From the NCBI RefSeq assembly GCF_020329485.1, contig NZ_JAGKJI010000001.1, positions 1 to 64,000 of the forward strand: DNA of 64,000 nucleotides. Reading direction: 5' to 3'. Positions 7,577 to 16,209 of the stretch are shown one piece after another. The notes beneath the pieces are model-generated. The model was not told where the DNA came from. It ran no database searches and saw only the letters and a list, made by a program, of their open reading frames with translations. The number at the start of each line of letters is the position of its first letter. Position 1 is the first letter of the stretch. The stretch is from Bradyrhizobium cenepequi (GTDB lineage Bacteria > Pseudomonadota > Alphaproteobacteria > Rhizobiales > Xanthobacteraceae). The position numbers were made by a program, and so were the translations under genes.

Positions 7577-9013
7577 TCAAAACATTTCAAAATATTCGCG
7601 ATGCTCCCAGTCCGACACTTCGGCCTGGAAGCGTTCGATCTCGGCGTTCTTGATATGCACGTAGTAGTCGACGAACTCGGCGCCGAGCGCCTTGCGGAAG
7701 AACGGATCGTCGCTCAGCGCGAACACCGCCTCGCGCAGGCTCTGCGGCAATAGCGCCGCCTTGGCCTCATAAGGCGTGTCGGCCGACGGGCCCGGGTCGA
7801 GCTTGCGGTCGATGCCGTCGAGGCCCGACAGGATCTGCGAGGCCATGTAGAGATAGGGGTTGGCGGCCGGCTCCCCGATCCGGTTCTCCAGCCGCGTCGC
7901 AGGATCGCCCGCGCCGCCGAGCACACGGATCATCGCGCCGCGATTGTCGCAGCCCCAGATCGCGCGGTCCGGCGCCAGCGAATAGGAGCGGTAGCGCTTG
8001 TAGCCGTTGATCGTCGGCGTGGTGAACACGGTCGAGGCGCGCGCATGCTCCAACAGCCCGGCGAGGTAGCAAGACCCGAACGGGCTCAAGGCCTGGTCGG
8101 TTTCCTTTGCCATGAACGCATTCTCGCCGCTTGCGCGCGACACCAGCGACTGATGCAGGTGCCAGCCCGAGGCAAAGACGTTCGGCAGCTTCGGCCGGCA
8201 CATGAAAGTCGCGTGATAGCCATGCCGCCGCGCGATCTGCTTCACCGCCGCTCGGAACAGCACCATGGTGTCGGCAGGCTCGATCCCTGCCGTCGGCTGG
8301 AAGGTGAATTCGCACTGGCTCGGGCCGAACTCGACCTCGACCGAGCGCAGCGGCAAGCCGAGCGCGAGGACGTCGCGGCGGATGATCTCCAGCGCCGGCT
8401 CCATCTGGTCGTAGCGTTGCTCGGTCAGGTATTGATAGCCGTGCGAGAGCAGGCTGACCGAGGGCGGGCGGCCCGGTTGTCCCGCGTCCTCCGGCGCCAT
8501 ATGCGCGTCGTCGAGCTTGAAGAGATGGAATTCGACCTCGAGCCCGGCAACGAAGTCATAGCCGCGCGCGCCGAGCTGCTCGAGCACCCGGCGATAGAGA
8601 TTGCGCGTCGCGAACGGCACCGGCCGGCCGTCGTTGAAATAGATGTCGCAGAGCAGCCAGCCCGTCGTGGGCGCCCACGGCAGTATCCGGAACGTGGTGG
8701 GGTCGGCCACCATCAATACGTCGGCGGCGCCTTCCATCTCCTTCATGCCGAAGCCGCCGCCGGCGGTGAACACCGGGAACACCGTCTTGTGCGAAGTGTC
8801 CTTTGCCAGCATGGTCGTGGTGATGGAGCAGCCGCTTTCGAGCCCGCGCACCGCTTCGCTTGCGATCAGCGTCTTGCCGCGCAGAATCCCGTGCTGGTCC
8901 GGAAACGACAGCCTGATGACCTCGAGGTTTTTCTCTTCGACCATGCGGCGGACGCGCGCCGCCGCCTCCTTCTGCTCATCCGACCACAGGCCGTGACGCT
9001 GGACAAAGCTCAA
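7577..9013 (-). CDS. Glutamine-synthetase-family ligase
   Basis: 478 residues from a TTG at 9013, with AAGGGGG about 12 nt upstream. The only nearby ATG is out of frame. Conserved GS segments are present: the beta-grasp start (EVIRLSFPDQHGILRGKTL), the metal-binding EVEFHLF near 162, EFGPSQCEFTF near 228, SGWHLHQSL near 285, and NRGAMIRVLG with Arg for ATP/glutamate near 364. The sequence belongs with GlnA-like gamma-glutamyl ligases (GSIII/PuuA-type) rather than nitrogen-assimilatory GlnA; no adenylylation-site motif is evident. It lies 31 bp after a Rieske oxygenase gene on the same strand, so it probably glutamylates an amine substrate or intermediate for that oxygenase. The substrate is unknown. 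Confidence 0.8.
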   Translation of the reverse strand: MSFVQRHGLWSDEQKEAAARVRRMVEEKNLEVIRLSFPDQHGILRGKTLIASEAVRGLESGCSITTTMLAKDTSHKTVFPVFTAGGGFGMKEMEGAADVLMVADPTTFRILPWAPTTGWLLCDIYFNDGRPVPFATRNLYRRVLEQLGARGYDFVAGLEVEFHLFKLDDAHMAPEDAGQPGRPPSVSLLSHGYQYLTEQRYDQMEPALEIIRRDVLALGLPLRSVEVEFGPSQCEFTFQPTAGIEPADTMVLFRAAVKQIARRHGYHATFMCRPKLPNVFASGWHLHQSLVSRASGENAFMAKETDQALSPFGSCYLAGLLEHARASTVFTTPTINGYKRYRSYSLAPDRAIWGCDNRGAMIRVLGGAGDPATRLENRIGEPAANPYLYMASQILSGLDGIDRKLDPGPSADTPYEAKAALLPQSLREAVFALSDDPFFRKALGAEFVDYYVHIKNAEIERFQAEVSDWEHREYFEMF

Positions 9014-9044
9014 CGCGTCATTCCCCCTTGCTGAGGCCGCCCGC

Positions 9045-10403
9045 TCACTCGGCCGCCGAAAGATGCCGCACCTTGCCGGCGATTTCGCTCGGCACCGGCG
9101 CGGCCCACGGTGCGCCGCGGCGTCGTTTCACGTCGACTTCCATCCAGTAGAGCTCCCAGCCCTGGGTCGGCCCGATGCCGTCCATGGTCGCGGGGCCCTG
9201 GATGCTGCGGGACGTCGCCTTATCGAGGAACAGCATCGGCTTCTCGCCGCCAGAAACCTTTTCGATCTCCTGCCGCAGCAGCCGGCGATACTGCACGATC
9301 GCCTTGTCGCTTTGGCCGAGATGCTCCCTGGTGCGGTCCTGGATCGCGCCCATCGATTCCACTGCCCACTGGTCGTGGACGTTGATGTCGTTGCCCATGC
9401 CGGTATAGGTCGCGGTCATCTGCTCGTGTGGGTCGAAGCCGTAATCGTTCGACCTGTTCTTGCGCGACTTGTAGTCGGGCAGCTCGTAGAGCTGGAGCCG
9501 CTGGTCGCGCATCTTCTTCTTGTCGACCGGCGCCGTGTAGCTGGTGAAGATCGCGTACCAGTAGCAGTTCTCGTCATCGACAGGCACATGCCACTGCGTG
9601 ATCGTCATCTCCGTGCTCATCGGGATGACGAAGCCGTGCGGGAAAAGCTGGTTGGTCACCCGCACATGCGTGCGCTCTTCGTCGAGTTCGCGCAGCGCGA
9701 TCAGCCGCAGGCCATATTCGGTGCGCTCGACATTGATGATCGGACGGTCGTATTCGCGCAGGATCTTGGTCATCGGCATCTCGGACCCCGCGGATGCGCC
9801 GCGGAACTGTTTGCCATAGGCGGTCGAGGTATCCTCGTCCTCGAAGAAGCGGTGCAGATAGGAGGCGTGCGAGGGATCGATGCCGACTTCGAGCGCCTGC
9901 AGCCAGTTGCAGTTCATGTGGCCCTTGAACGCGAAGGTGTGGCTATCGGGCGCCACGAAGCAGTCGATCTCCGGAAAGGCCGGTGGCTCGCCCTCTCCGA
10001 GATAGGCCCAGAGGATGCCGCTCTTCTCCACCACGGGATAAGAGCGCTGCCTGATGCCCTTGCAGAACTGCGAGCTCTTCGGCTCGGCCGGTGTCTCCAG
10101 GCATTGACCGGTGATGTCGAACAGCCAGCCGTGGAAAGCGCAACGCAGCCCGCCATGTTCCAGCCGGCCGAAGGCGAGATCGGCACCGCGATGCGCGCAA
10201 TGGCGGTCGATCAGGCCATAACGGCCCTGCTCGTCGCGAAACAGCACGAGGTTCTCGCCAAGCAGCCTGACCGGCCGGATCGGTCGTGGCCCGTCAAGCT
10301 CATCCACCAGCGCCGCCGGCTGCCAGTACATCCGCATCAATTTCCCGCAGGGGTCCTTCGGCCCGGTGCGGGTGATCAGGTCGTTCTGCTCCTGGCTCAT
10401 CAT
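9045..10403 (-). CDS. Rieske non-haem iron oxygenase, alpha subunit, phthalate-dioxygenase-like
   Basis: 452 residues. The Rieske [2Fe-2S] ligands are C69-x-H71 and C88-x2-H91 (CAHRGAD ... CAFHGW). The mononuclear iron site is seen as GIDPSHASYLHR, giving D176, H179 and H184. The length and the GID-SH-LH pattern match the phthalate dioxygenase/O-demethylase (homo-oligomeric) branch, which uses a separate reductase. No reductase or ferredoxin gene is adjacent. First gene of an operon with the GS-like gene; AGGGAGGA precedes the start by about 10 nt. Substrate is not predictable; aromatic amines or ethers are possible. Confidence 0.88.
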   Translation of the reverse strand: MMSQEQNDLITRTGPKDPCGKLMRMYWQPAALVDELDGPRPIRPVRLLGENLVLFRDEQGRYGLIDRHCAHRGADLAFGRLEHGGLRCAFHGWLFDITGQCLETPAEPKSSQFCKGIRQRSYPVVEKSGILWAYLGEGEPPAFPEIDCFVAPDSHTFAFKGHMNCNWLQALEVGIDPSHASYLHRFFEDEDTSTAYGKQFRGASAGSEMPMTKILREYDRPIINVERTEYGLRLIALRELDEERTHVRVTNQLFPHGFVIPMSTEMTITQWHVPVDDENCYWYAIFTSYTAPVDKKKMRDQRLQLYELPDYKSRKNRSNDYGFDPHEQMTATYTGMGNDINVHDQWAVESMGAIQDRTREHLGQSDKAIVQYRRLLRQEIEKVSGGEKPMLFLDKATSRSIQGPATMDGIGPTQGWELYWMEVDVKRRRGAPWAAPVPSEIAGKVRHLSAAE

Positions 10404-10434
10404 GGCGGCGATCCTCCCTGGACGCTCGGATTTG

Positions 10435-10459
10435 TTCGCCTATTGAACGAATGGGCGAA
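10435..10459. promoter_or_regulatory. 25-bp palindrome, probable IclR-family operator
   Basis: The arms TTCGCC and GGCGAA, with inner arms ATT and AAT around GAACG, form an almost perfect 25-bp inverted repeat between the divergent Rieske and IclR genes. IclR-family regulators bind such short palindromes between their own gene and the target operon. The site ends 2 bp before an upstream ATG at 10462, which favours the later start of the regulator gene. Confidence 0.65.
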
Positions 10460-10521
10460 TTATGACATGGCTTAATGGAGCGGCAAGCACAATTTTTGAT
10501 CTGCGCCACCGGGACGGGCCT

Positions 10522-11307
10522 ATGCCGAAGCTGAAGCGAGAGGATCGGGAAGAGCGCGCCACCGATTTCGTCGAAAGCCTCGACCGGGGCCTGCGCCTGC
10601 TCCAGATCTTCGGCACCATCGCTGGCCCCACCACGCTGAGCGATCTCGCGCGCGCCGCTGATCTGCCGCGCGCCACGGCGCGGCGTATCCTGTTCACGCT
10701 GGAGCGCGGCGGGTTCGTTGCCACCGACGGCAGGCTGTTCACGCTCACACCGCATGTGCTGACGCTCGCGGGATCATATCTGCGCTCGAACCAGGTGATC
10801 GCAGTGCTGCAGCCGGTGCTCGATCGCATCGCGAGCGCGGCGCAGGAGATCAGCTCGCTTGCCTTGCTTGATGGCGATGACGTGGTGTTCGTCGCGCGCG
10901 GCAGCCCGGCGCGGATGTTCTCCAGCGGGCTCGATATCGGCTATCGCCTGCCGGCTTTCTGCACGTCGGTCGGCCGCGCCATGCTCGGCCGCTTCAGCGA
11001 CGAAGAACTGGCGATACGATTGAAGGCTATGCGCCGCGAGGCCCTGACGCCACAGACGGTGACCGACCCGAAGCGGCTGCTCGCCGCCATCATCGCCGAT
11101 CGCGAAAAGGGCTTCTCACTTGTGGACCGCGAAGCCGAGCCGCATTTCCGCTCGATCTCGGTGCCGGTCCGCCGCTACGACGACACCATTGTCGCCGCCA
11201 TCAACATGGGCGCCCATGTCGACCGCGTGCCGACGGAAGAACTGATCGAGCGATTCCTGCCGCTGCTGCGTGAGGGAGCGGAGGATGCAAAGGACAAGCT
11301 TCTCTGA
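10522..11307 (+). CDS. IclR-family transcriptional regulator
   Basis: 261 residues from the ATG at 10522 (MPKLKREDREERATDFVESL). An earlier ATG at 10462 gives 20 extra residues without family resemblance and abuts the operator, so it is less likely. The N-terminal winged helix (about 15-75: GLRLLQIFG ... LSDLARAADLPRATARRIL) and the C-terminal ligand domain (about 90-255: SLALLDGDDVVFVAR, GFSLVDREAEPHFRSISVPV) are typical of PcaR/PobR-type IclR proteins that sense aromatic compounds. It faces the Rieske/GS operon and most likely controls it. Confidence 0.88.
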   Translation: MPKLKREDREERATDFVESLDRGLRLLQIFGTIAGPTTLSDLARAADLPRATARRILFTLERGGFVATDGRLFTLTPHVLTLAGSYLRSNQVIAVLQPVLDRIASAAQEISSLALLDGDDVVFVARGSPARMFSSGLDIGYRLPAFCTSVGRAMLGRFSDEELAIRLKAMRREALTPQTVTDPKRLLAAIIADREKGFSLVDREAEPHFRSISVPVRRYDDTIVAAINMGAHVDRVPTEELIERFLPLLREGAEDAKDKLL

Positions 11308-11323
11308 GGCGCCTGTTGTCCTG

Positions 11324-12232
11324 TTACATCGCCACGCTGCGCAATCCGAAATTGCGTGCCTGGTTCTGCAGCACGGGCGTCACCGCTTCGATCAGCCGTG
11401 CGGCGGCGGCATCCACGGAAAGTCCGGCGGTATCGACCACGGCGGAAGCACGCGAATAGAGCGGCTCGCGGCTGAGCAAAATGTTGCGCAGTTCCGCCAT
11501 CGCCGAGCGATCGTCGGCCATCGGCCGCAGGTCGCCTTGGCGGCGCACCCGCGCCATATGCTCCTCCGGCTCGGCCTTCAGCCAGATCGTGTAGAACGAC
11601 GACAGGATCAGGTCGAAGGTCAGGGGCTCGGAGACGATGCCACCGCCGGTCGCCAGCACCATCAGCTCGTTCCGCGCCAGCAATTGCTTCAGCGCGGCCT
11701 GCTCCATGCGCCGGAAACCTTCCAGGCCGTAAAGCGCGATGATCTCGGCGATCGAGAGGCCGTTCTCGCGCTCGACTTCCTTGTTGAGCTCGACAAAGCT
11801 CCAGCCGATCCGCTTAGCCAGCATCTTGCCGAGCGTGGATTTGCCGGCGCCGCGCAGCCCGATCAGGGCAATGCCAGAGAATGAGGAGCGCCGCGGCGCG
11901 GATGCGCTGCCATCGACGAGGATGTCCTTGGCGTGGGCGATCTGCTCCGGCGTTGCCTTGCGCAGGAGGTCGCGGATCACGGCCCAGTCCGGCGCCGGCT
12001 CGGTGGAGGGAATCAGGTCTTCCAGATGCGCGCCCATCGCGTGCGACACCCGGCGCAGCAGCACGATCGAGACATTGCCCTTGCCGCTTTCGAGCTGCGC
12101 GATATAGCGTTCCGAAATTCCCGAAACCTTGGCGAGCACTTTCCGCGACATGCCGCGCAACGCGCGCATTGTGCGCACGCGCTGGCCGAGCTGTTCCAGG
12201 AAGTCGGTTTCGGGATCGCCTTGGTCTGTCAT
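11324..12232 (-). CDS. boxR: BoxR-type benzoyl-CoA-responsive regulator (XRE plus shikimate-kinase-like domain)
   Basis: 302 residues from the ATG at 12232. A TTG at 12286 would add 18 residues not related to the family. An XRE helix-turn-helix (about 14-70: LGQRVRTMRALRGMSRKVLA, SGISERYIAQLESGKGNVS) is followed by a shikimate-kinase-like P-loop domain (GLRGAGKST near 126-134). This fusion is diagnostic of BoxR/BzdR, repressors released by benzoyl-CoA bound in the kinase-like domain. It is divergent from the benzoate-CoA ligase gene. Two TGCA-N6-TGCA motifs of the type known for BzdR/BoxR lie before boxC, not in the boxR-bclA gap. Confidence 0.93.
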   Translation of the reverse strand: MTDQGDPETDFLEQLGQRVRTMRALRGMSRKVLAKVSGISERYIAQLESGKGNVSIVLLRRVSHAMGAHLEDLIPSTEPAPDWAVIRDLLRKATPEQIAHAKDILVDGSASAPRRSSFSGIALIGLRGAGKSTLGKMLAKRIGWSFVELNKEVERENGLSIAEIIALYGLEGFRRMEQAALKQLLARNELMVLATGGGIVSEPLTFDLILSSFYTIWLKAEPEEHMARVRRQGDLRPMADDRSAMAELRNILLSREPLYSRASAVVDTAGLSVDAAAARLIEAVTPVLQNQARNFGLRSVAM

Positions 12233-12369
12233 GTCCCCCCGCAAAGGAGTCGCAGGAAGAATAGTGCCGACGAGGATTGACAGCAAGCCGCTCCGGTGGC
12301 CTTCTATGAATTATAATTCTTAAAATCTGGGAGAGACGTCGTGACGCGCATGGGCGTGAGGAGCGGGGC
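12233..12369. promoter_or_regulatory. boxR/bclA divergent control region
   Basis: This 137-bp gap holds a perfect 12-bp palindrome GAATTATAATTC (12308-12319) that contains TATAAT on both strands. It is the only AT-rich stretch here and probably carries the -10 of one or both genes. No TGCA tetranucleotide is present, so the operator motif seen before boxC is absent. A TTGACA at 12277-12282 is too far (29 bp) from TATAAT to pair with it. Confidence 0.45.
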
Positions 12370-13902
12370 ATGAGCGGCACCTCCTACAATGCGGTGACCT
12401 GGCTGCTGGACCGCAATGTCGACGAGGGCCGCGGCGACAAGCTCGTGTTCGACGATACGGTCTCGCAACTCACCTATGGTGAGTTGCAGCGACAGACGCG
12501 GTGTCTTGGCAATCTGCTGCGCCGGCTCGGCGTCCGCCGCGAGGAGCGTGTGGCGATGATCATGCTCGACACGGTCGATTTCCCGATCGTGTTTTTGGGT
12601 GCGATCCGTGCCGGCGTGGTGCCGGTGCCGCTGAACACGCTGCTCACCGCAGATCAATATGCCTATGTGCTCGCCGACTGTCGCGCGCGGGTGCTGTTCA
12701 TCTCCGAAGCGCTGCTGCCGGTCGTCAAAGACATCGTCGGGCGGATGCCCGACCTCGAGCATGTCGTCATCTCGGGTGCGGACGCGCACGGCCACAAGAA
12801 GTTTTCCGAGGAACTGGCGCGCGAGGGCGATGACTTCATGACCGCCGTGACCCATGCGGACGAGCCCGCGTTCTGGCTCTATTCCTCAGGCTCGACCGGC
12901 ATGCCGAAGGGCGTGCGCCATCTACACTCTAATCTCGCGGCCACGGCGGATACCTACGCCAAGCAGGTGCTCGGCATCCAGGAGAACGACGTTTGCCTGT
13001 CCGCGGCAAAGCTGTTCTTTGCTTATGGCCTTGGCAATGCGCTCACTTTCCCGATGTCGGTCGGCGCCAGCACGATCCTCAATTCCGAGCGGCCGACGCC
13101 CGCGGTGATGTTCGCGCTGATGAACAGGTATCACCCCACCATCTTCTACGGCGTGCCGACACTGTTCGCCTCGATGCTGAACGATGAGGCGTCGAAGGCG
13201 ACGCCCGCCGGCAAGCGGCTGCGCATCTGCACCTCCGCCGGCGAGGCGCTGCCGGAATCGGTCGGCAATGCCTGGAAGGCGCGCTTCGGCGTCGACATCC
13301 TCGACGGCGTCGGCTCGACCGAGCTATTGCACATCTTCCTGTCGAATGCGCCCGGCGACATCAAATACGGCTCGTCCGGCCGGCCCGTTCCTGGCTACAA
13401 GGTGCGCCTCGTCAACGAGGCCTCCGCCGATGTGCCGGATGGCGAAGTCGGTGAACTCCTGGTCGATGCGCCCTCCGCCGGCGAGGGTTACTGGAACCAG
13501 CGCAGCAAGAGCCGGCAGACCTTTGAGGGCCACTGGACCCGCACCGGCGACAAATACATCCGCGATGCCGAGGGCCGTTACACCTTCTGTGGCCGTAGCG
13601 ACGACATGTTCAAGGTCTCCGGCATCTGGGTCTCGCCGTTCGAGGTCGAGAGCGCGCTGATCACCCATCCCGCCGTGCTGGAGGCCGCCGTCGTGCCGGA
13701 AGCCGATCGGGAAGGATTGCTCAAGCCGAAGGCCTTCGTGGTGCTTCGCGCGGATGCGAAGATTGATGGCCTGAACGAGGCGCTGAAGGAATACGTCAAG
13801 CAGAAGATCGGCCCGTGGAAATATCCGCGCTGGATCGACGTGGTCGAGAGCCTGCCCAAGACCGCGACGGGAAAGATCCAGCGCTTCAAGCTGCGCCAGT
13901 GA
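12370..13902 (+). CDS. bclA: Benzoate-CoA ligase
   Basis: 510 residues; converts benzoate, CoA and ATP to benzoyl-CoA, AMP and pyrophosphate in the cytoplasm. The adenylate-forming signatures are the P-loop YSSGSTGMPKGVRH (171-184), DGVGSTELLH near 316-325, TGDKY near 394, and the catalytic C-terminal Lys in KTATGKIQ (K502). The sequence (for example FFAYGLGNALTFPMSVGAS) is that of the BclA/BadA benzoate-CoA ligase clade, and the box genes next to it support the assignment. GAGGAG lies 6 nt before the start. It is the first gene of the forward-strand box group. Confidence 0.93.
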   Translation: MSGTSYNAVTWLLDRNVDEGRGDKLVFDDTVSQLTYGELQRQTRCLGNLLRRLGVRREERVAMIMLDTVDFPIVFLGAIRAGVVPVPLNTLLTADQYAYVLADCRARVLFISEALLPVVKDIVGRMPDLEHVVISGADAHGHKKFSEELAREGDDFMTAVTHADEPAFWLYSSGSTGMPKGVRHLHSNLAATADTYAKQVLGIQENDVCLSAAKLFFAYGLGNALTFPMSVGASTILNSERPTPAVMFALMNRYHPTIFYGVPTLFASMLNDEASKATPAGKRLRICTSAGEALPESVGNAWKARFGVDILDGVGSTELLHIFLSNAPGDIKYGSSGRPVPGYKVRLVNEASADVPDGEVGELLVDAPSAGEGYWNQRSKSRQTFEGHWTRTGDKYIRDAEGRYTFCGRSDDMFKVSGIWVSPFEVESALITHPAVLEAAVVPEADREGLLKPKAFVVLRADAKIDGLNEALKEYVKQKIGPWKYPRWIDVVESLPKTATGKIQRFKLRQ

Positions 13903-13918
13903 GCGCGCGCCAATTACG

Positions 13919-14021
13919 CCGTCATTCCGGGGCGCGCGAAGCGCGAGCTACGATGCGCAATTGCGCATCGGAGAATCTCGAGATTCCGGATCGGCTCGCT
14001 TCGCGATCCGTCCGGAATGAC
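13919..14021. repeat. Palindromic repeat between bclA and the hydrolase gene
   Basis: The ends GTCATTCCGG...and...CCGGAATGAC pair, with inner palindromes GATGCGCAATTGCGCATC (13951-13968) and GATCGGCTCGCTTCGCGATC. It is a dispersed Bradyrhizobium-type intergenic palindrome inserted within the box transcription unit, leaving 16 bp before the next start. Confidence 0.7.
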
Positions 14022-14037
14022 TGAGCAGGAACACACT

Positions 14038-14847
14038 ATGGCAAACCTCGCACCATCCGGCTTCCTCCACATCGGCAGCTCCGATCTCGAATACCGCATG
14101 ATCGGTCCGGCTCCCGACAGCGCGCCGACCATCGTGATGCTGCATGAAGGCCTGGGTTCGGTCGGGCTGTGGGGCGACTTCCCGGAAAGACTTCAGGCCG
14201 CAACCGGCGCCGGCGTGTTCGCCTATTCGCGCGCCGGCTATGGCGGCTCGAGCCCGGCGAAGCTGCCGCGGCCGCTCGACTATATGCACATCGAGGCGCA
14301 GGAGGTGCTGCCGAAGCTGCTGGATGCCATCGGCTTCCGCTGCGGGCTCCTGGTCGGGCATTCCGACGGCGCGTCGATCGCCGCGATCTATGCCGGCTCG
14401 CACCAGGATCATCGTCTGCAGGGTATTGCACTGATCGCGCCGCACTTCATCGTCGAGGACATCTCGGTGAACTCGATCGCGGAAATCAAGACGACCTATG
14501 AGACCACGAACCTGAAGGAGAAGCTGGCGCGCTGGCACAAGGACGTCGACAACGCCTTCTACGGCTGGAACGGCGCCTGGCTCGATCCGAAATTCCGCGA
14601 TTGGGATATTTCCGAATTCCTTGCCTACATCCGCGTGCCCATCGCGATCCTGCAGGGCGAGGCCGATCAGTACGGCACGCTGCGCCAGGTCGAGATCGCC
14701 AAGGAGGAGTGCTACTGCCCGGTCGATGTCACGGTCATCCCCGGCGCGGGACATTCGCCGCACCGCGAGGCGCCGGAGGCAACACTCCGGGCAATCGCGG
14801 ATTTCGCCGAGGCAACCTTACGAACCGATCAGCCGCAGATGGCCTAG
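14038..14847 (+). CDS. Alpha/beta hydrolase of the box cluster
   Basis: 269 residues from the ATG at 14038; an ATG at 14017 lies in the repeat and adds 7 unrelated residues. Alpha/beta fold features: oxyanion-loop segment MLHEGLGSVG near 41, nucleophile Ser in VGHSDGASIA near 111, Asp in LQGEADQYG near 213, and His in PGAGHSPHREAP near 242. A hydrolase of this kind sits in many aerobic benzoyl-CoA clusters and has been proposed to act on a lactone or CoA-thioester by-product; the exact substrate is not established. It ends just before the IS1595 insertion. Confidence 0.82.
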   Translation: MANLAPSGFLHIGSSDLEYRMIGPAPDSAPTIVMLHEGLGSVGLWGDFPERLQAATGAGVFAYSRAGYGGSSPAKLPRPLDYMHIEAQEVLPKLLDAIGFRCGLLVGHSDGASIAAIYAGSHQDHRLQGIALIAPHFIVEDISVNSIAEIKTTYETTNLKEKLARWHKDVDNAFYGWNGAWLDPKFRDWDISEFLAYIRVPIAILQGEADQYGTLRQVEIAKEECYCPVDVTVIPGAGHSPHREAPEATLRAIADFAEATLRTDQPQMA

Positions 14848-14882
14848 ATTACTGACCCGCCGAGCGATCTTCACGAACATGA

Positions 14883-14890
14883 AACAAAGT
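14883..14890 (+). repeat. Left copy of the 8-bp target-site duplication
   Basis: AACAAAGT directly precedes the left end of the insertion element and is repeated exactly at 17412-17419. Eight base pairs is the duplication length known for IS1595-family elements. Confidence 0.9.
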
Positions 14891-14953
14891 GCACATTATA
14901 ACCTTGACAAAGCAGGCGGACCATAGGTAGGGTTCCAGCATTGGAGCAACCCT

Positions 14954-15904
14954 ATGACCGACCTTCTCAAAAACCCGATCTTCCAAGACGAAACCGCCGC
15001 CCGCGAATGGCTTGAAGCCCGCGTCTGGGCGAACGGTCGGGTTTGCCCGCATTGCGGCAACGCGGATCAGGAGAAGATCACCAAGCTTGAGGGCAAGGCG
15101 CATCGCCCCGGCGTGTACCAGTGCAACGAACCGGACTGCCGCCAGCAGTTCACAGTAACCGTGAATACGGTGTTCGAGCGCTCCAAAATCCCGCTCACGA
15201 AGTGGCTCGCCGCGCTGTTCCTGATGACGGCTTCCAAAAAGGGAATTAGCGCCCATCAGGTGCACCGCATGCTCGGTATCAGCTACAAATCGACTTGGTT
15301 CATGATGCATCGCCTGCGTGAAGCGATGCGCGTTGGCGGACTGATGCCACCCATGGGCGAAGAAGGCGGCGCGGTAGAAGTTGACGAAACCTACATTGGC
15401 CGCCTGCAAGGCGTTAAGAAGAAGCGCGCGGGCGCGGCTCATAAGAACACCGTGCTTTCGCTGCTTGACCGCAAGACCGGCAAGGTCCGCAGCTTCCACG
15501 TTGCCAACGCGACCGTGAACGAAGTTGCTCCCATCGTGCGCGCCAACATCTCGAAAGAAGCGCACCTGATGACGGATCAGGCCAAGATTTATCTAAGGCT
15601 TGGCGCTGAGTTCTCGCGCCATGATAGCGTCAACCATCAGGAGGACGAATACGTTCGCCGCGATGGTGATACCGTGATCACAACCAACACCATTGAAAGC
15701 TACTCAGTGTTCAAGCGCGGCATGCTCGGCACCTACCAGCACTGCGCCGAAAAGCATCTGCATCGCTATCTGGCCGAATTTGATTTCCGCCATAATAACC
15801 GCATCGCGCTAGGTGTTGATGATACGGACCGCGCTAACGAACTCGCCAAAGGCATCGTTGGCAAGCGCCTTACCTATCGACGGCCTAACCGCTCCGACAT
15901 TTAA
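14954..15904 (+). CDS. IS1595-family (ISXO2-like) transposase
   Basis: 316 residues. An N-terminal zinc ribbon (CPHCG at 31-35 and CNEPDC near 58-63) is followed by the DDE-type catalytic domain: VEVDETYIG (first Asp near 141), LMTDQAKIYLRLG (second Asp near 203) and TNTIESYSVFKRGMLGTYQ (N/E-containing third block near 242). The frame is intact. TTGACA in the left terminal repeat (14903-14908) probably serves as -35 of its promoter. The reading after the stop (LNAKRFLRWKRKQPKPKPKF) looks like a basic tail, so a shortened C-terminus is possible. Confidence 0.93.
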   Translation: MTDLLKNPIFQDETAAREWLEARVWANGRVCPHCGNADQEKITKLEGKAHRPGVYQCNEPDCRQQFTVTVNTVFERSKIPLTKWLAALFLMTASKKGISAHQVHRMLGISYKSTWFMMHRLREAMRVGGLMPPMGEEGGAVEVDETYIGRLQGVKKKRAGAAHKNTVLSLLDRKTGKVRSFHVANATVNEVAPIVRANISKEAHLMTDQAKIYLRLGAEFSRHDSVNHQEDEYVRRDGDTVITTNTIESYSVFKRGMLGTYQHCAEKHLHRYLAEFDFRHNNRIALGVDDTDRANELAKGIVGKRLTYRRPNRSDI

Positions 15905-16209
15905 ACTTAACGCCAAACGCTTCCTGCGCTGGAAGCGCAAGCAGCCGAAACCGAAGCCCAAATTCGTCAAATACTGGCGCACCCGCTGAACCTGTTCATA
16001 AGTATACAGAACAGGGACGGCGACTCGACTCCAGAATGTGAAGGTTTCACTCTCGGAAGTTGATTCGGACGCCGCCCTTCGCGGGAGCGGCGTCCGATCC
16101 TGCAATCAACCTTGGAGCCGGTCGCAGGATGAAGGGTGGTAACAGTCAGGACATTGAGTCCTAACTTTCCTTTAGTCAATACCGGCTCCGTATCACAGAG
16201 GAGCCGAAA
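15905..16209 (+). other. Internal non-coding stretch of the IS element
   Basis: About 300 bases between transposase and the Cas2-like gene. It begins with a short basic reading frame (to about 15989) that may be the lost transposase tail, then holds a strong hairpin (16066-16096). The last part carries the ribosome binding site AGAGGAG for the next gene. No other gene is visible. Confidence 0.5.
16066..16096 (+). terminator. Strong hairpin after the transposase gene
   Basis: Perfect 10-bp arms CGGACGCCGC (16066-16075) and GCGGCGTCCG (16087-16096) with an 11-base loop. No T-run follows, so termination is not certain; it could instead insulate the passenger genes or be a structured RNA of the element. 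Confidence 0.4.

Noticed and set aside
9063-10475. 470-codon forward frame across the Rieske gene
   Set aside because: Antisense of a gene with complete Rieske and iron-site motifs; no independent ribosome site or domain.
12233-12286. Extended boxR start at TTG 12286
   Set aside because: Adds 18 residues with no similarity to XRE regulators; the ATG at 12232 fits the family.
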